A stretch of 64,000 nucleotides of DNA from JBOZRQ01 sp050789255. Its GTDB lineage: Bacteria > Bacillota > Sulfobacillia > Symbiobacteriales > Symbiobacteriaceae. This document shows, piece by piece, positions 49,136 through 58,269 of this stretch. Every line of letters begins with the position of its first letter. Position 1 is the stretch's first letter. A program made the position numbers and the translations under genes. The notes beneath the pieces were generated by a model. The model worked only from the letters and a program-made list of their open reading frames with translations. It did not search any database and had not been told where the DNA came from. The stretch is from assembly GCA_050789255.1 (NCBI GenBank), contig JBOZRQ010000025.1, positions 124,001 to 188,000 on the forward strand, read 5' to 3'.

Positions 49136-50054
49136 CCGCAGATCGGACGAGCCCAAGCCGGAGCGCCCGCGCATCCTCAAAGCGCATCAAGTGGCGGTGG
49201 TACAGTTCGCGTTCCCCCATCTGGAGCAGGTCGCAAACAGCGATCTGCCTCCTTCGCTTTCAGCGGGTCCGGACCCCGCGTCCATACCCGCGGCCCCGCC
49301 GCAGCCACAGCCGTCCCGGCTTGAAGAGGCGGAACGTAAGCTGGCCGAGGCCCGGGAGGCGGAGGAGCGCGCCCGCGCCCTGGAGCGCCGGGCGGCAGCC
49401 TTCTTGACCGAGGCCGAGGAGACGGCCCACGCCAGGCTTACAGAGGCCCAGCGGCAGATCGATGAGATGCTCGCCAAGACCGCCGCTGCCATCGATGAGG
49501 TGGAGGCGGAGACGAAGGCGAGCGCTTACCAGGCTGGGCATAGCGAGGGCTATATCGCTGGGATTGAAAAGGCCAAGACCCAAGCTGATGCCGTGCTTCA
49601 GCAGGCCCGGCAGGAGTCGGGGGCGATCACCGCAGCCGCCCGTGCCGCCGCCGAGCAGATCCTAGAGGACGCCCGCCGCGAGCGCGAGGCGATCCTGGAA
49701 TCCGCCAAGTACGAGATCCTTGAGCTCACCTTTGCGATGGCCCGGCAGGTGCTGAAGGCCGAGACGGCCCTGCGGCCTGAGTCGGTCCTCCCGATGCTGG
49801 AGGCGGCCCTCGCCAAGCTGAAGGGCGAGGAAGAGCCGCAGGTGCGGGTCAGCACCGAGGTGCTCGCCCTGCTCGAAGAGCAGCGGGGCCGGCTGATGGC
49901 CGCCCTGCCCGGCGCCCGCCGCCTGGGGCTTGAGGCGGACCCCTCCCTGCAGCCCGGCGACTTTGTCGTCCAGGGCGCCCAGGGCCTGATCGACGGCCGC
50001 CTCGACAGCCAGGTCAGAAACCTCGAAGACGCGATCCGGGACGAGGAGCGATAA
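49125..50054 (+). CDS. fliH: Flagellar export-apparatus stator protein FliH, 309 aa
   Basis: Regulator of the FliI ATPase. A long Glu/Ala/Arg-rich coiled coil (about residues 60-190) is followed by the conserved FliH/YscL C-terminal domain (YEILELTFAMARQVLKAETALRPESVLPMLEAAL, and LEADPSLQPGDFVVQGAQGLIDGRLDSQVRNLEDAI). The TTG start overlaps the end of fliG by 11 bp, with GGAGGGGA upstream. Confidence 0.9.
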   Translation: MLSDRRSDEPKPERPRILKAHQVAVVQFAFPHLEQVANSDLPPSLSAGPDPASIPAAPPQPQPSRLEEAERKLAEAREAEERARALERRAAAFLTEAEETAHARLTEAQRQIDEMLAKTAAAIDEVEAETKASAYQAGHSEGYIAGIEKAKTQADAVLQQARQESGAITAAARAAAEQILEDARREREAILESAKYEILELTFAMARQVLKAETALRPESVLPMLEAALAKLKGEEEPQVRVSTEVLALLEEQRGRLMAALPGARRLGLEADPSLQPGDFVVQGAQGLIDGRLDSQVRNLEDAIRDEER

Positions 50055-51380
50055 GTGTTGGCGCTTAACTGGCAGGAACTGCATAGCCGCCTCAGCCAGG
50101 CCGACCCGGCCCCGCTCCTTGGCACCGTTACCGGCGTCGTCGGGCTGATCATTCAGTCCAGGGGCCCCCGCGCCATGGTGGGCGAGCTATGCTGGCTCTC
50201 CCCCGGCGACGGCTCACGGGTGGGCCTCTGGGCGGAGGTTGTAGGCTTTCGCGAGAAGCAGGTGCTGCTGATGCCGCTCGGCTCACTGGAGGGGATCTCC
50301 CCGGGCTGGGAGGTGCGGGCCACCGGGGCCACCCACCCGGTCGCCGTGGGCGACGAGCTTCTGGGGCGGGTCCTGGACGGGCTGGGGCGCCCCGCCGACG
50401 GCCTCGGGCCGCTGGCGCCCTCGGCGCGCTATCCGGTCAACGCCGACCCGCCGGACGCCCTGCGCCGCAAGCGCATCACCGACCCGCTCTCCACCGGGGT
50501 GCGGGCGATCGACGGACTCCTCACGGTCGGAAAGGGCCAGCGCATCGGCATTTTCGCCGGTTCCGGCGTGGGCAAGTCGACCCTGCTGGGCATGATGGCC
50601 CGGGGCACCACCGCCGACGTCAACGTGATCGCTCTGATCGGCGAGCGCGGCCGCGAGGTCCGGGAGTTCATCGAGGAGGATCTGGGCGAGGAGGGCCTGC
50701 GCCGCTCGGTGGTCGTGGTGGCCACTTCGGATCAGCCGGCCCTGGTGCGCATCAAGGGCGCCTTTGTCGCCACCGCCATCGCTGAGTTCTTCCGGGACCA
50801 GGGGCTGGACGTGCTGCTGATGATGGACTCGGTCACCCGCCTGGCCATGGCTCAGCGGGAGGTGGGGCTGGCCGTCGGAGAACCCCCGGCCACCCGGGGC
50901 TATACCCCCTCGGTCTTCGCCATGCTGCCCCGTCTGCTGGAGCGCTCCGGCACGGCGGCCCAGGGCTCGATTACGGGCTTTTATACCGTCCTGGTGGATG
51001 GCGACGATGTCAACGAGCCGATCTCGGATACCGTGCGCGGCATCCTGGACGGTCATATTGTGCTCTCACGCCGGCTCGCTTCCATGAACCACTACCCGGC
51101 CATCGATGTGCTTGGCAGCGTCAGCCGTGTTATGCCCCAGGTCACCACGGACCTGCACCGCAAGAGCGCCGCCCGCTTCCGCTCTGCCCTGGCGATCTAC
51201 CGGGAGAGCGAGGACCTGGTCAACATCGGGGCGTACCAGGCCGGCGCCAACCCTGCGCTGGACTTCGCTCTGCGCAAAATGCCCGACATGGAGGCGTTCC
51301 TGCGCCAGTCCACCCACGACCTGGGCCGCCTGAAGCAGGCGGTCACCGCACTGCAGGCGATCTTCCCAAACGAGGAGTAA
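50055..51380 (+). CDS. fliI: Flagellum-specific ATPase FliI, 441 aa
   Basis: F1-like ATPase of the flagellar type III export gate. Walker A is GIFAGSGVGKSTLLGMMAR and the Walker B region is DVLLMMDSVTRLAMAQREVGLAVGEPPATRGYTPSVFAMLPRLLERSG. The GTG start immediately follows the fliH stop, with GAGGAG six bases upstream. Confidence 0.97.
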   Translation: MLALNWQELHSRLSQADPAPLLGTVTGVVGLIIQSRGPRAMVGELCWLSPGDGSRVGLWAEVVGFREKQVLLMPLGSLEGISPGWEVRATGATHPVAVGDELLGRVLDGLGRPADGLGPLAPSARYPVNADPPDALRRKRITDPLSTGVRAIDGLLTVGKGQRIGIFAGSGVGKSTLLGMMARGTTADVNVIALIGERGREVREFIEEDLGEEGLRRSVVVVATSDQPALVRIKGAFVATAIAEFFRDQGLDVLLMMDSVTRLAMAQREVGLAVGEPPATRGYTPSVFAMLPRLLERSGTAAQGSITGFYTVLVDGDDVNEPISDTVRGILDGHIVLSRRLASMNHYPAIDVLGSVSRVMPQVTTDLHRKSAARFRSALAIYRESEDLVNIGAYQAGANPALDFALRKMPDMEAFLRQSTHDLGRLKQAVTALQAIFPNEE

Positions 51381-51383
51381 GCC

Positions 51384-51845
51384 ATGAAGCGGTTTGCATT
51401 CCGCCTGGAAAAGCTGCTGCGGCTGCGAAGCCAGCAGACGGATCAGGCCAAGCGGGCCTTCGCCGCCGCCATGGCGCAGGAGGCGGAAGCCAAACGGGCC
51501 CTGGATGCGGCACAAGAGACCCTGGCCGCCCGTCTGACCGAAGCTGGTCAGAGGGAGCGGGCAGGGCTTTCTGCATTTGAGTTCGCGGCTCACCGCACCT
51601 ACCTGAAGTTCCTGGACCGCCAGGTGAAGCAGGCCCACGCGGATCTCGACGCCGCAAAGGCGGAGACCAACCGGCGGCGGGAGGGGCTCCTGGAGGCCCG
51701 GCGCAAGGAGCGCGCCCTGGAGAAGCTGAAGGAACGGCGGCGGGAGGCGTACAACCTGGAGTCGCTCCGGGAAGAGCAGAAGGAGTTAGATGAGTTTGCC
51801 GACCGTCAGGGCCTTAACGACGGGCCTGCTGCCTCCGAAATATAA
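51384..51845 (+). CDS. fliJ: Flagellar export chaperone FliJ, 153 aa
   Basis: Small all-helical, highly charged coiled-coil protein (KRFAFRLEKLLRLRSQQTDQAKRAFAAA at the start), as expected for FliJ, which stimulates FliI. It begins three bases after fliI. Confidence 0.88.
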   Translation: MKRFAFRLEKLLRLRSQQTDQAKRAFAAAMAQEAEAKRALDAAQETLAARLTEAGQRERAGLSAFEFAAHRTYLKFLDRQVKQAHADLDAAKAETNRRREGLLEARRKERALEKLKERRREAYNLESLREEQKELDEFADRQGLNDGPAASEI

Positions 51846-51867
51846 AGAGAGGGAGGGCTTTGAGCGA

Positions 51868-52629
51868 ATGTCATTACAGACGCCAGTCAAGGGGGGCCGG
51901 ATTCCGGCGCCGTCAATTCCGGGGAACAAGAAGATGTCCCCGCCCCCGGACAAGCCCAGCGGGTCACGCCGCTGGCTCCTTTGGGCGATCGCCATTCCCC
52001 TGTTGCTGCTGGGGCTGACCTACTTGCTGGGCCGGCTGGTCGAGCCGGTTCGGGCGCGGCTGGAGCCGCTGCCGGTGGTAGGTAACCTGTTGTTCAAGGA
52101 TCCGGTTTGGCAGGTCCTGTGGAACAAGCCCGCCGCTGCCCCCGACGAGGGCAAGACGCCTGTCTCCAGCACCGACAAGAACACCCCGGGTACCACCACC
52201 CCGTCTGCAGACGTTAGCGCCCTGGAGGCGCAAGCGGCCGCCCGGCTGGCCGCCGCCGAGGTCAAGGAGAACGAGCTCAAGCAGAAGGAGGCCGACCTGG
52301 CGGCCCGGGAAAAGGCCCTCAAGACCCGGGAGCAGTCGGTCATGGCCCAGGAGAAGACCTTGGGCGCCGAGATCAAGGCGGCCGAGGATCTGCGCAAGCT
52401 GCTGGAAGGTCAGCGGCGCACCGAACTGGACCGGGTCGAGGTCGTGCGGAATATGAAGAGCTCTGCCCAGCAACAGCTCTTTGCCGCCCTGACTGATGAA
52501 GAACTCCTGCGGATTCTGATGTACATGGACGCCACCGAGGTGGCCAAGCACCTGTCGACCATGGATCCCTATCGGTCGGCACGGCTCCTCCAGGCGCTCC
52601 GGGAGGTCGCTCCCCCCACTGACCAGTAA
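51868..52629 (+). CDS. MotE/YlxF-like flagellar-operon membrane protein, 253 aa
   Basis: Occupies the ylxF position between fliJ and fliK. One N-terminal transmembrane segment (SRRWLLWAIAIPLLLLGLTYLLG) is followed by a coiled coil (about residues 115-180) and a C-terminal MgtE-N-like segment (LFAALTDEELLRILMYMDATEVAKHLSTMDPYRSARLLQALREV) typical of MotE-type chaperones/stator-associated proteins. The start is uncertain: an ATG 78 bp upstream lies inside fliJ. Confidence 0.78.
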   Translation: MSLQTPVKGGRIPAPSIPGNKKMSPPPDKPSGSRRWLLWAIAIPLLLLGLTYLLGRLVEPVRARLEPLPVVGNLLFKDPVWQVLWNKPAAAPDEGKTPVSSTDKNTPGTTTPSADVSALEAQAAARLAAAEVKENELKQKEADLAAREKALKTREQSVMAQEKTLGAEIKAAEDLRKLLEGQRRTELDRVEVVRNMKSSAQQQLFAALTDEELLRILMYMDATEVAKHLSTMDPYRSARLLQALREVAPPTDQ

Positions 52630-52635
52630 GCAAGG

Positions 52636-52656
52636 CTTGCCGGTCCACCCGGCAAG
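52636..52656 (+). other. Hairpin between the YlxF-like gene and fliK
   Basis: CTTGCCGG pairs perfectly with CCGGCAAG around TCCAC. There is no T-run; possibly an mRNA stability or processing element inside the operon. Confidence 0.35.
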
Positions 52657-52697
52657 GTTGGTATTCTTCTCACCCTGACCCGAAGGGAGGTGAAAGA

Positions 52698-54185
52698 TTG
52701 CAGCAAATGATGAGCTCCGTAGGGTTCGCACCCACGGCTCAAGGGTCCGCTCAAGCGGCGCCCAGGCCGGCGGCGGCGTCCACCCCTGCGGGGCTGTTCC
52801 AGCAGTTGCTGGAAGGAGCGATCCAGGGAGGGGCTCCACTGGTGCCCATACCCGCCCAACCGCTCCAGCTGCCTACCGTGCCCATGCAGCCCATGCAGCC
52901 CAACCAGGCCACGCAGCCCAACCAGGCCACGCAGCCCGTGCAGCCCGGGGAAGCGTCCCCGCAGCAGCAGCCGACACCGATCCCCATCGATCCTGCCGTG
53001 ATGGCCCTGGCCGGTAAGCTCTTGACAGAGCCGCTGCAGACCCCGGCCCCGCAAACCCCGGCCCCGCAGATCCCGGCCCCGCAGATCCCCGTGGTGGCCG
53101 TTCTGACACCGCAGGAAACGCCTGCCGAGGGAGAGATGCCGGTGGAGCCCGGCGCCCTGGACGAGGACCTCGCCGAAGGTGACCAGCCGGCCATGGATGG
53201 TGCCGTGCAGGTGGCCTTGGTAGCAGCCTCAGCAGCGCAAGCCGTTCCGGCCCCGCCTCAACCCCTGGCAGTGACACCGAATCCCGCCCCGCAGCCCAGC
53301 TCTCGCCCGAACTTGGTCGAGGCCCCGCCGGGGGCCGTGACCGATCAGGACCCGGCGGTCCAACGCTTCGTGCAGCAGGCCGTCGCCCAGATGACCCAGC
53401 AGCAGGGGGAATCAAACAGCGCCGCCTCACCTGAACCCAAGGAGCAGGGCCCGACCTTCGGTGACCTGGTCGACCTGGTGCAGGGTGCAGGCTTGCCCGA
53501 GGCCGACCGACCCCACATGAAGCGAGAGGCCCAGATGCATGCCAATCACCAGGAAGCTTCGGCAGGTATCGAGCTCAAGCGAGAGCCGACCCCGCCGGAA
53601 CTGACCGAGGCCCAGTCCGATCAGCCGCTGGTCGTGGAAGCCCGCCCGCAGCCGGTCACCAGGGAGAACGCTCACGCCCCGCAGGAAGCCCCTGAGGTGC
53701 AGCGCCAGCCCGTCGACCCCGAATCGGTGGTCCGCCAGGTTACCCGCTCCGTCAAGGTCATGCTGGACGGCAAGCGCTCGGAGATCCAGATGCAGCTCAG
53801 CCCCGAGCACCTCGGCAAGGTGGCCGTCCGTCTGGTCCTGAACGAGGGTTCGGTCCAGGCCAACATCACCGCCAAGGATGCCAGCGTGAGGGCAGCTCTG
53901 GAGTCCGGCCTGGAGCAGTTGAAGGTCAGGTTCCTGGAGCAGGGGCTGAAGGTGGAGCACATCCACGTCTCTGTGGGCTCCGACAGCAGCTTTACCCAGT
54001 TCCAGCACTCCTCACAGGAGCAGCCTCGCCAGCAGGGACAGCATGGCCAGGCGACAGGCAGGCAACAGCCCTGGCGTGCCCGGCAGGAGGCCGAGCCGCA
54101 GGGACAGGAGCCCCCGACCCGCCCCCCGACCCCGCGCATGTGGGGATACGGACGCACCGGCGCCCGAATCAACAGCTTGGCCTGA
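52698..54185 (+). CDS. fliK: Flagellar hook-length control protein FliK, 495 aa
   Basis: Pro/Gln/Ala-rich N-terminal ruler region with short tandem repeats (NQATQP twice, PAPQTP/PAPQIP repeats), then the conserved C-terminal switch domain (VKVMLDGKRSEIQMQLSPEHLGKVAVRLVLNEGSVQANITAKDASVRAALESGLEQLKVRFLEQGL split across residues ~355-420). The TTG start follows GGGAGGTGA. Tandem repeats in the ruler are expected to vary between strains. Confidence 0.88.
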   Translation: MQQMMSSVGFAPTAQGSAQAAPRPAAASTPAGLFQQLLEGAIQGGAPLVPIPAQPLQLPTVPMQPMQPNQATQPNQATQPVQPGEASPQQQPTPIPIDPAVMALAGKLLTEPLQTPAPQTPAPQIPAPQIPVVAVLTPQETPAEGEMPVEPGALDEDLAEGDQPAMDGAVQVALVAASAAQAVPAPPQPLAVTPNPAPQPSSRPNLVEAPPGAVTDQDPAVQRFVQQAVAQMTQQQGESNSAASPEPKEQGPTFGDLVDLVQGAGLPEADRPHMKREAQMHANHQEASAGIELKREPTPPELTEAQSDQPLVVEARPQPVTRENAHAPQEAPEVQRQPVDPESVVRQVTRSVKVMLDGKRSEIQMQLSPEHLGKVAVRLVLNEGSVQANITAKDASVRAALESGLEQLKVRFLEQGLKVEHIHVSVGSDSSFTQFQHSSQEQPRQQGQHGQATGRQQPWRARQEAEPQGQEPPTRPPTPRMWGYGRTGARINSLA

Positions 54186-54212
54186 GCAGTACGCCGCAGG
54201 GGAGGTGAATGA

Positions 54213-54614
54213 GTGAACGTAAACGCACTCGGTTACACGAGCAGCGCACTTGGCTCCAGCAGCCGGGAGGTGAAGGGCAACCTCGGCAAGGATGACTTCC
54301 TGAAGCTCCTGGTCACCCAGATTCGCTACCAGGATCCCCTCAAGCCCATGGAAGACCGTGAGTTCGTCGCCCAGCTGGCCCAGTTCAGCGCCCTCGAGCA
54401 GATGATGAACGTCGGCCTCTCCACCAATCTGACCTACGGCATGAACATGCTGAACAAGACGGTCTACGCCGTCGACGCCGATGGCGACAGGGTGCAGGGA
54501 ACCGCCGTCAGCGTACGGCTCATGGATGGCAAGCCGCTCGTCAAGATCAAGCCGGCCTCCGGCGATGCCATCGAGGTTGAACTGAGCAAGGTCTACCAGG
54601 TCGATGTGCAGTAG
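54213..54614 (+). CDS. flgD: Flagellar hook capping protein FlgD, 133 aa
   Basis: Short Firmicutes-type FlgD. The N-terminal conserved block is NLGKDDFLKLLVTQIRYQDPLKPMEDREFVAQLAQFSALEQM. The C-terminal Ig-like part of longer homologues is missing. The GTG follows GGGGAGGTGA. Confidence 0.93.
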   Translation: MNVNALGYTSSALGSSSREVKGNLGKDDFLKLLVTQIRYQDPLKPMEDREFVAQLAQFSALEQMMNVGLSTNLTYGMNMLNKTVYAVDADGDRVQGTAVSVRLMDGKPLVKIKPASGDAIEVELSKVYQVDVQ

Positions 54615-54632
54615 CGGAAGGGAGGGACGGCT

Positions 54633-55016
54633 GTGAACAACCGCATCCATATCGGTCCGCCTATCAGTATCGGTAGCCAGCCCGCCCCTGCACAGCCGCA
54701 GCGACCGCAGGCTCAGGCCCCTGGCGCCAGTTTCCGGGATTTGCTGGACTCCGCCATCGCCCAGCCGGTCAAGCTCTCCGGGCACGCCCAGGAGCGACTG
54801 GCAGCAAGCAGGCGCCAGCTGTCGGAGGCGGATATGACCAAGATCGCCCAGGCGGTGGATCGGGCCGCACAGAAGGGTTCCAGGGATGCGCTGATCCTGA
54901 TGCGGGACCTGGCTCTGGTGGTCAGCGTGAAGAACCGTACGGTGATTACCGCGGTAGACGGCGACAGGGTGAAGGAGAACATCTTCACCAACATTGACAG
55001 CGCCGTGGTTCTGTAA
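54633..55016 (+). CDS. Flagellar operon protein of the TIGR02530 type, 127 aa
   Basis: The conserved part KLSGHAQERLAASRRQLSEADMTKIAQAVDRAAQKGSRDALILMRDLALVVSVKNRTVITAVDG matches the small family found between flgD and flgE in Firmicutes. Its function is not established. The GTG start has GGAAGGGAGGG upstream. Confidence 0.85.
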   Translation: MNNRIHIGPPISIGSQPAPAQPQRPQAQAPGASFRDLLDSAIAQPVKLSGHAQERLAASRRQLSEADMTKIAQAVDRAAQKGSRDALILMRDLALVVSVKNRTVITAVDGDRVKENIFTNIDSAVVL

Positions 55017-55157
55017 GTGGACATGTGGGGCTGGACCTCATCGAGGGGGCCCCGGATTCCGGCCTGACGTTGCCGGAGTCTCCCTGCTCCTGCCGCAGCT
55101 ACGGAGGGCTGTAAGCGCGCAGGAGGATTCAACCTTCACGGGGAGGTCATTTTTCCT

Positions 55158-56447
55158 ATGATGCGTTCTCTCTTCGCAGGCGTCGCTGGCCTGCAGGCTC
55201 ATCAGGTCCGTATGGACGTAATCGGCAACAACATCGCCAACGTGAACACCACCGCCTTCAAGGCCTCGCGCGTCAACTTCGCCGACATGTTCAGCCAGAC
55301 CCTGACCGGCGGCTCCCGTTCGACCTCCACCATGGGCGGTACGAACCCCCGCCAGGTGGGCCTGGGCGTTGCCGTATCTACGATTGACGTGATCCAGACC
55401 CAGGGCAGCCCGCAGATGACCGGCGAGGTCACCGACATGGCCATCGACGGCGAGGGCTTCTTCGTCCTCCGTGACGGCGGCCGGTATGTCTACACCCGGG
55501 CGGGCAACTTCCGCCGTGACGACTCCGGTTACCTGGTCAACCCGGCCACCGGCCAGCGGGTGCAGGGCTGGATGCCCGATAGCACCGGCGCCTTCCCGGC
55601 CCGGGACAGCTCGACTATGACCGACCTGCGCATCGACACCATCGGCAACGTGCTGGCGAAGCAGACCACCAAGGTCACCTTCGCGCACGCCCTGAACGCC
55701 AACTCGCCGGTGGGCACCACCCACACCACGGCGGCCACAGTGATCGACTCCCTCGGCAAGGAGCATTCAATCACCTTCCAGTTCACCAAGAACGCAGCCA
55801 ACGAGTGGAACATCACCGCGACCGACCCGTCGGGCGTCGCGCTGACGGTCCAGGATATTTATGGCACGGGCACTGGCACCATTCGGTTCAATCCGGACGG
55901 CTCCCTCGCCGACGACGATGGCAACCCCGCCACGCCGTTCCCCACCCAGTGGAATGTGACCGGCTTCCTGCCGGCCGGGGCCAACCCGCTCGACTTCAAG
56001 ATCGACATCGCCAAGGTGATCCAGCCCGTCCTCGACGGCGATCCCAAGGCCTCCACGATCAAGGCGGTCGAGTACGACGGCTACGCCTCCGGCTCGCTGA
56101 CCGGCATCAACATCGACGGGCGGGGCGTGGTGACGGGCTACTACAGCAACGGCGCCTTCCGTGAAATCGGTCAGGTGGCGCTCGGCACCTTCACCAACCC
56201 GGGCGGCCTGCTCAAGGATGGGGCCAACAACTGGGTCGAGTCGGTCAACTCCGGCACGGCCGTCATCGGCGCCGCGGCGGAGGCCGGGCGGGGTGCGATC
56301 GCCTCCTCCAACCTGGAGATGTCCAACGTTGACCTCTCTGCGGAGTTCACCAGCATGATCGTCACCCAGCGCGGGTTCCAGGCCAACAGCCGCACGATTA
56401 CCACCGCCGACGAGATGCTGCAGGAGATCGTGAACCTGAAGCGATAA
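55158..56447 (+). CDS. flgE: Flagellar hook protein FlgE, 429 aa
   Basis: The N-terminus has the axial family motif MMRSLFAGVAGLQAHQVRMDVIGNNIANVNTTAFKASRVNFADMFSQTL and the C-terminus ends with MSNVDLSAEFTSMIVTQRGFQANSRTITTADEMLQEIVNLKR, the coiled-coil D0 signature. Length fits the short hook type. GGGGAGG lies 11 bases upstream. Confidence 0.94.
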   Translation: MMRSLFAGVAGLQAHQVRMDVIGNNIANVNTTAFKASRVNFADMFSQTLTGGSRSTSTMGGTNPRQVGLGVAVSTIDVIQTQGSPQMTGEVTDMAIDGEGFFVLRDGGRYVYTRAGNFRRDDSGYLVNPATGQRVQGWMPDSTGAFPARDSSTMTDLRIDTIGNVLAKQTTKVTFAHALNANSPVGTTHTTAATVIDSLGKEHSITFQFTKNAANEWNITATDPSGVALTVQDIYGTGTGTIRFNPDGSLADDDGNPATPFPTQWNVTGFLPAGANPLDFKIDIAKVIQPVLDGDPKASTIKAVEYDGYASGSLTGINIDGRGVVTGYYSNGAFREIGQVALGTFTNPGGLLKDGANNWVESVNSGTAVIGAAAEAGRGAIASSNLEMSNVDLSAEFTSMIVTQRGFQANSRTITTADEMLQEIVNLKR

Positions 56448-56502
56448 TCTGAACTGATCCGGGGGCCCCCGGCGGGCCCCCGGTTCCAGGGGAGGCACAG
56501 CC

Positions 56503-56694
56503 ATGATCAAGGTGACGCGGCTCCGCCACACCGAGCCGGACCTGGTGGTTAACGCCGAGTTGATCGAGACCGTCGAGTCCACACCCGACACCGTCATTAC
56601 ACTGACGACGGGCCACAAGATCATCGTGCAGGAGTCTGCCGATGCGGTCATCAAGCAGGTGATCGCGTACAAGCGCTCGATTCACCAGCCGTAA
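56503..56694 (+). CDS. flbD: Flagellar protein FlbD, 63 aa
   Basis: Tiny conserved protein beginning MIKVTRLRHTEPDLVVNAELIETVESTPDTVITLTTGHKIIVQES, characteristic of the FlbD/YlzI family that follows the hook gene in Firmicutes and spirochaetes. Function unclear. GGGGAGG precedes the ATG. Confidence 0.9.
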   Translation: MIKVTRLRHTEPDLVVNAELIETVESTPDTVITLTTGHKIIVQESADAVIKQVIAYKRSIHQP

Positions 56695-56733
56695 GGCCGG
56701 CCATGTCTGTGCGCTAGTTAAGGAGGACAGGCA

Positions 56734-57510
56734 GTGGATCTGGCAACGATCGTTGGCTTCGTCGCAGGCATCGGATTCATTGTCTGGGGCATTGGCTTTG
56801 GCAATATCGCTGAGTTTATCAACTTCCCGTCCATCCTCATCACCGTCGGCGGCACGATCGCCGCTACGGCTGTTAGCTACCCGCTTCCGAAGCTAAAGGA
56901 GCTGATCCGGGTCACCACCGTGGTTTTCAAGACCAAGGAGGAGGACCCTGGCCAGCTGATTGAGGCGCTGGTCGGGTACGCCGTGCGGGCCCGCCACGAA
57001 GGGCTCCTGGCGCTGGAGTCGGAGGCCGAAGGGGCCGGCGATCCCTTCTTGAGCAAGGGGCTGGGGCTCCTGGTCGACGGCACCGACCCAACGCTGGTCC
57101 GGTCGATCCTGGAGACCGACATCTCCTTTCTGGAGGAGCGGCATAAGGCGAGCGCCCAGATCTTTGAGACCATGGCGCTCTATGCTCCCGCCTTCGGTAT
57201 GGTCGGCACGCTGATCGGCCTGATCCAGATGCTCGGCAAGCTTGACGATCCCGGCGCCATCGGACCGGCCTTGGCCGTTGCTCTTCTTACGACCCTCTAC
57301 GGCGCAGTGATGGCCAACCTGGTCTTCTTGCCGATCGCCGGAAAGCTCAAGGTGCGCAGCTCCGAGGAGATCCTCCGCAAGGAGGTCATGATTGAGGGCA
57401 TCCTGGCGATCCAGGCCGGCGAGGGATCAGCGGTCATCACCGCACGGCTGAACTCATTCCTATCGCCCAAGCTGCGTGCCCAAAAGGGGCACGTCGGGCG
57501 GGAGGAGTGA
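56734..57510 (+). CDS. motA: Flagellar motor stator protein MotA, 258 aa
   Basis: Proton (or sodium) channel stator with four transmembrane spans: LATIVGFVAGIGFIVWGIGFG and PSILITVGGTIAATAVSYPL near the N-terminus, and APAFGMVGTLIGLIQML and PALAVALLTTLYGAVMANLVFLPIA in the second half. The GTG follows AAGGAGG. In Bacillus motAB lie outside the fla/che operon; here they are embedded in it, as in several Clostridia. Confidence 0.94.
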   Translation: MDLATIVGFVAGIGFIVWGIGFGNIAEFINFPSILITVGGTIAATAVSYPLPKLKELIRVTTVVFKTKEEDPGQLIEALVGYAVRARHEGLLALESEAEGAGDPFLSKGLGLLVDGTDPTLVRSILETDISFLEERHKASAQIFETMALYAPAFGMVGTLIGLIQMLGKLDDPGAIGPALAVALLTTLYGAVMANLVFLPIAGKLKVRSSEEILRKEVMIEGILAIQAGEGSAVITARLNSFLSPKLRAQKGHVGREE

Positions 57511-57516
57511 TGCGGG

Positions 57517-58236
57517 GTGCCAAGGCGACCAAAGAAGGTGGACCCGCCGCCTCCCGGCGCGCCATTGTGGACGGCCACCTTCTCGAACCTGATGACGCTG
57601 ATCCTGGCCTTCTTTGTCCTTCTTTTCTCCATCTCCAGTGTGAACGAGCAGAGGTTCCGAGCGGTGGTGGCCTCCCTGCAGGACGCCCTGGGGATCTTGC
57701 CCGCGCCGGCCGGGGTGACCTCGGCGCCGGTAGCCAAGCCAGGGACCGGCGGGAGTTCGCCCCAGTTCGCCCAGGAGCGCCAGCAGACGCTCAGTGAGGT
57801 CTCCCGGCAGTTGAAGGGCGCGCTGGCCGACCAGAACGTCCAGCAGTATGTGCGGATCGAGCTGGCCGACAAGGCCCTGGTGGTTCACTTCGACTCCGCC
57901 CTGCTGTTCGACAGCGGCCAGGCAATCATCAAGAAAGAGGCGATCTCGTCGCTCGATGCGATCGGCAAGGTCCTGGCTGGCATTGGCAACGAGATTCGGG
58001 TGGAGGGGCATACCGACAGTGACCCGATCCTCTCGAGCCCGCTCTATCCGGACAACTGGGCCCTGGGCAGCGCCCGAGCCCACAGCGTGCTGACCTACCT
58101 GAAGGTCTTCCACGCTGTCCCTGACCGCCGGATGAGCATTGCCAGCTACGCCGACACCCGACCGGTCTCCAAGAACGACACGCCGGAGGGCAAAGCGCTC
58201 AACCGTAGGGTCGATATCGTCATCCTGGGTCGGTAA
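57517..58236 (+). CDS. motB: Flagellar motor stator protein MotB, 239 aa
   Basis: One N-terminal span with the proton-relay Asp region (LWTATFSNLMTLILAFFVLLFSISSVNEQRF) and a C-terminal OmpA-like peptidoglycan-binding domain (IRVEGHTDSDPILSSPLYPDNWALGSARAHSVLTYL... NRRVDIVI). In place of the usual W-x-x-x-Y-x-D, the segment reads ATFSNLMTL, with Asn where the channel Asp is expected. The GTG start has GGAGGAG upstream and is 6 bp after motA. Confidence 0.9.
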   Translation: MPRRPKKVDPPPPGAPLWTATFSNLMTLILAFFVLLFSISSVNEQRFRAVVASLQDALGILPAPAGVTSAPVAKPGTGGSSPQFAQERQQTLSEVSRQLKGALADQNVQQYVRIELADKALVVHFDSALLFDSGQAIIKKEAISSLDAIGKVLAGIGNEIRVEGHTDSDPILSSPLYPDNWALGSARAHSVLTYLKVFHAVPDRRMSIASYADTRPVSKNDTPEGKALNRRVDIVILGR

Positions 58237-58269
58237 GACCGCAGATCCGTCTGTCAGGAGGAACTTCCT

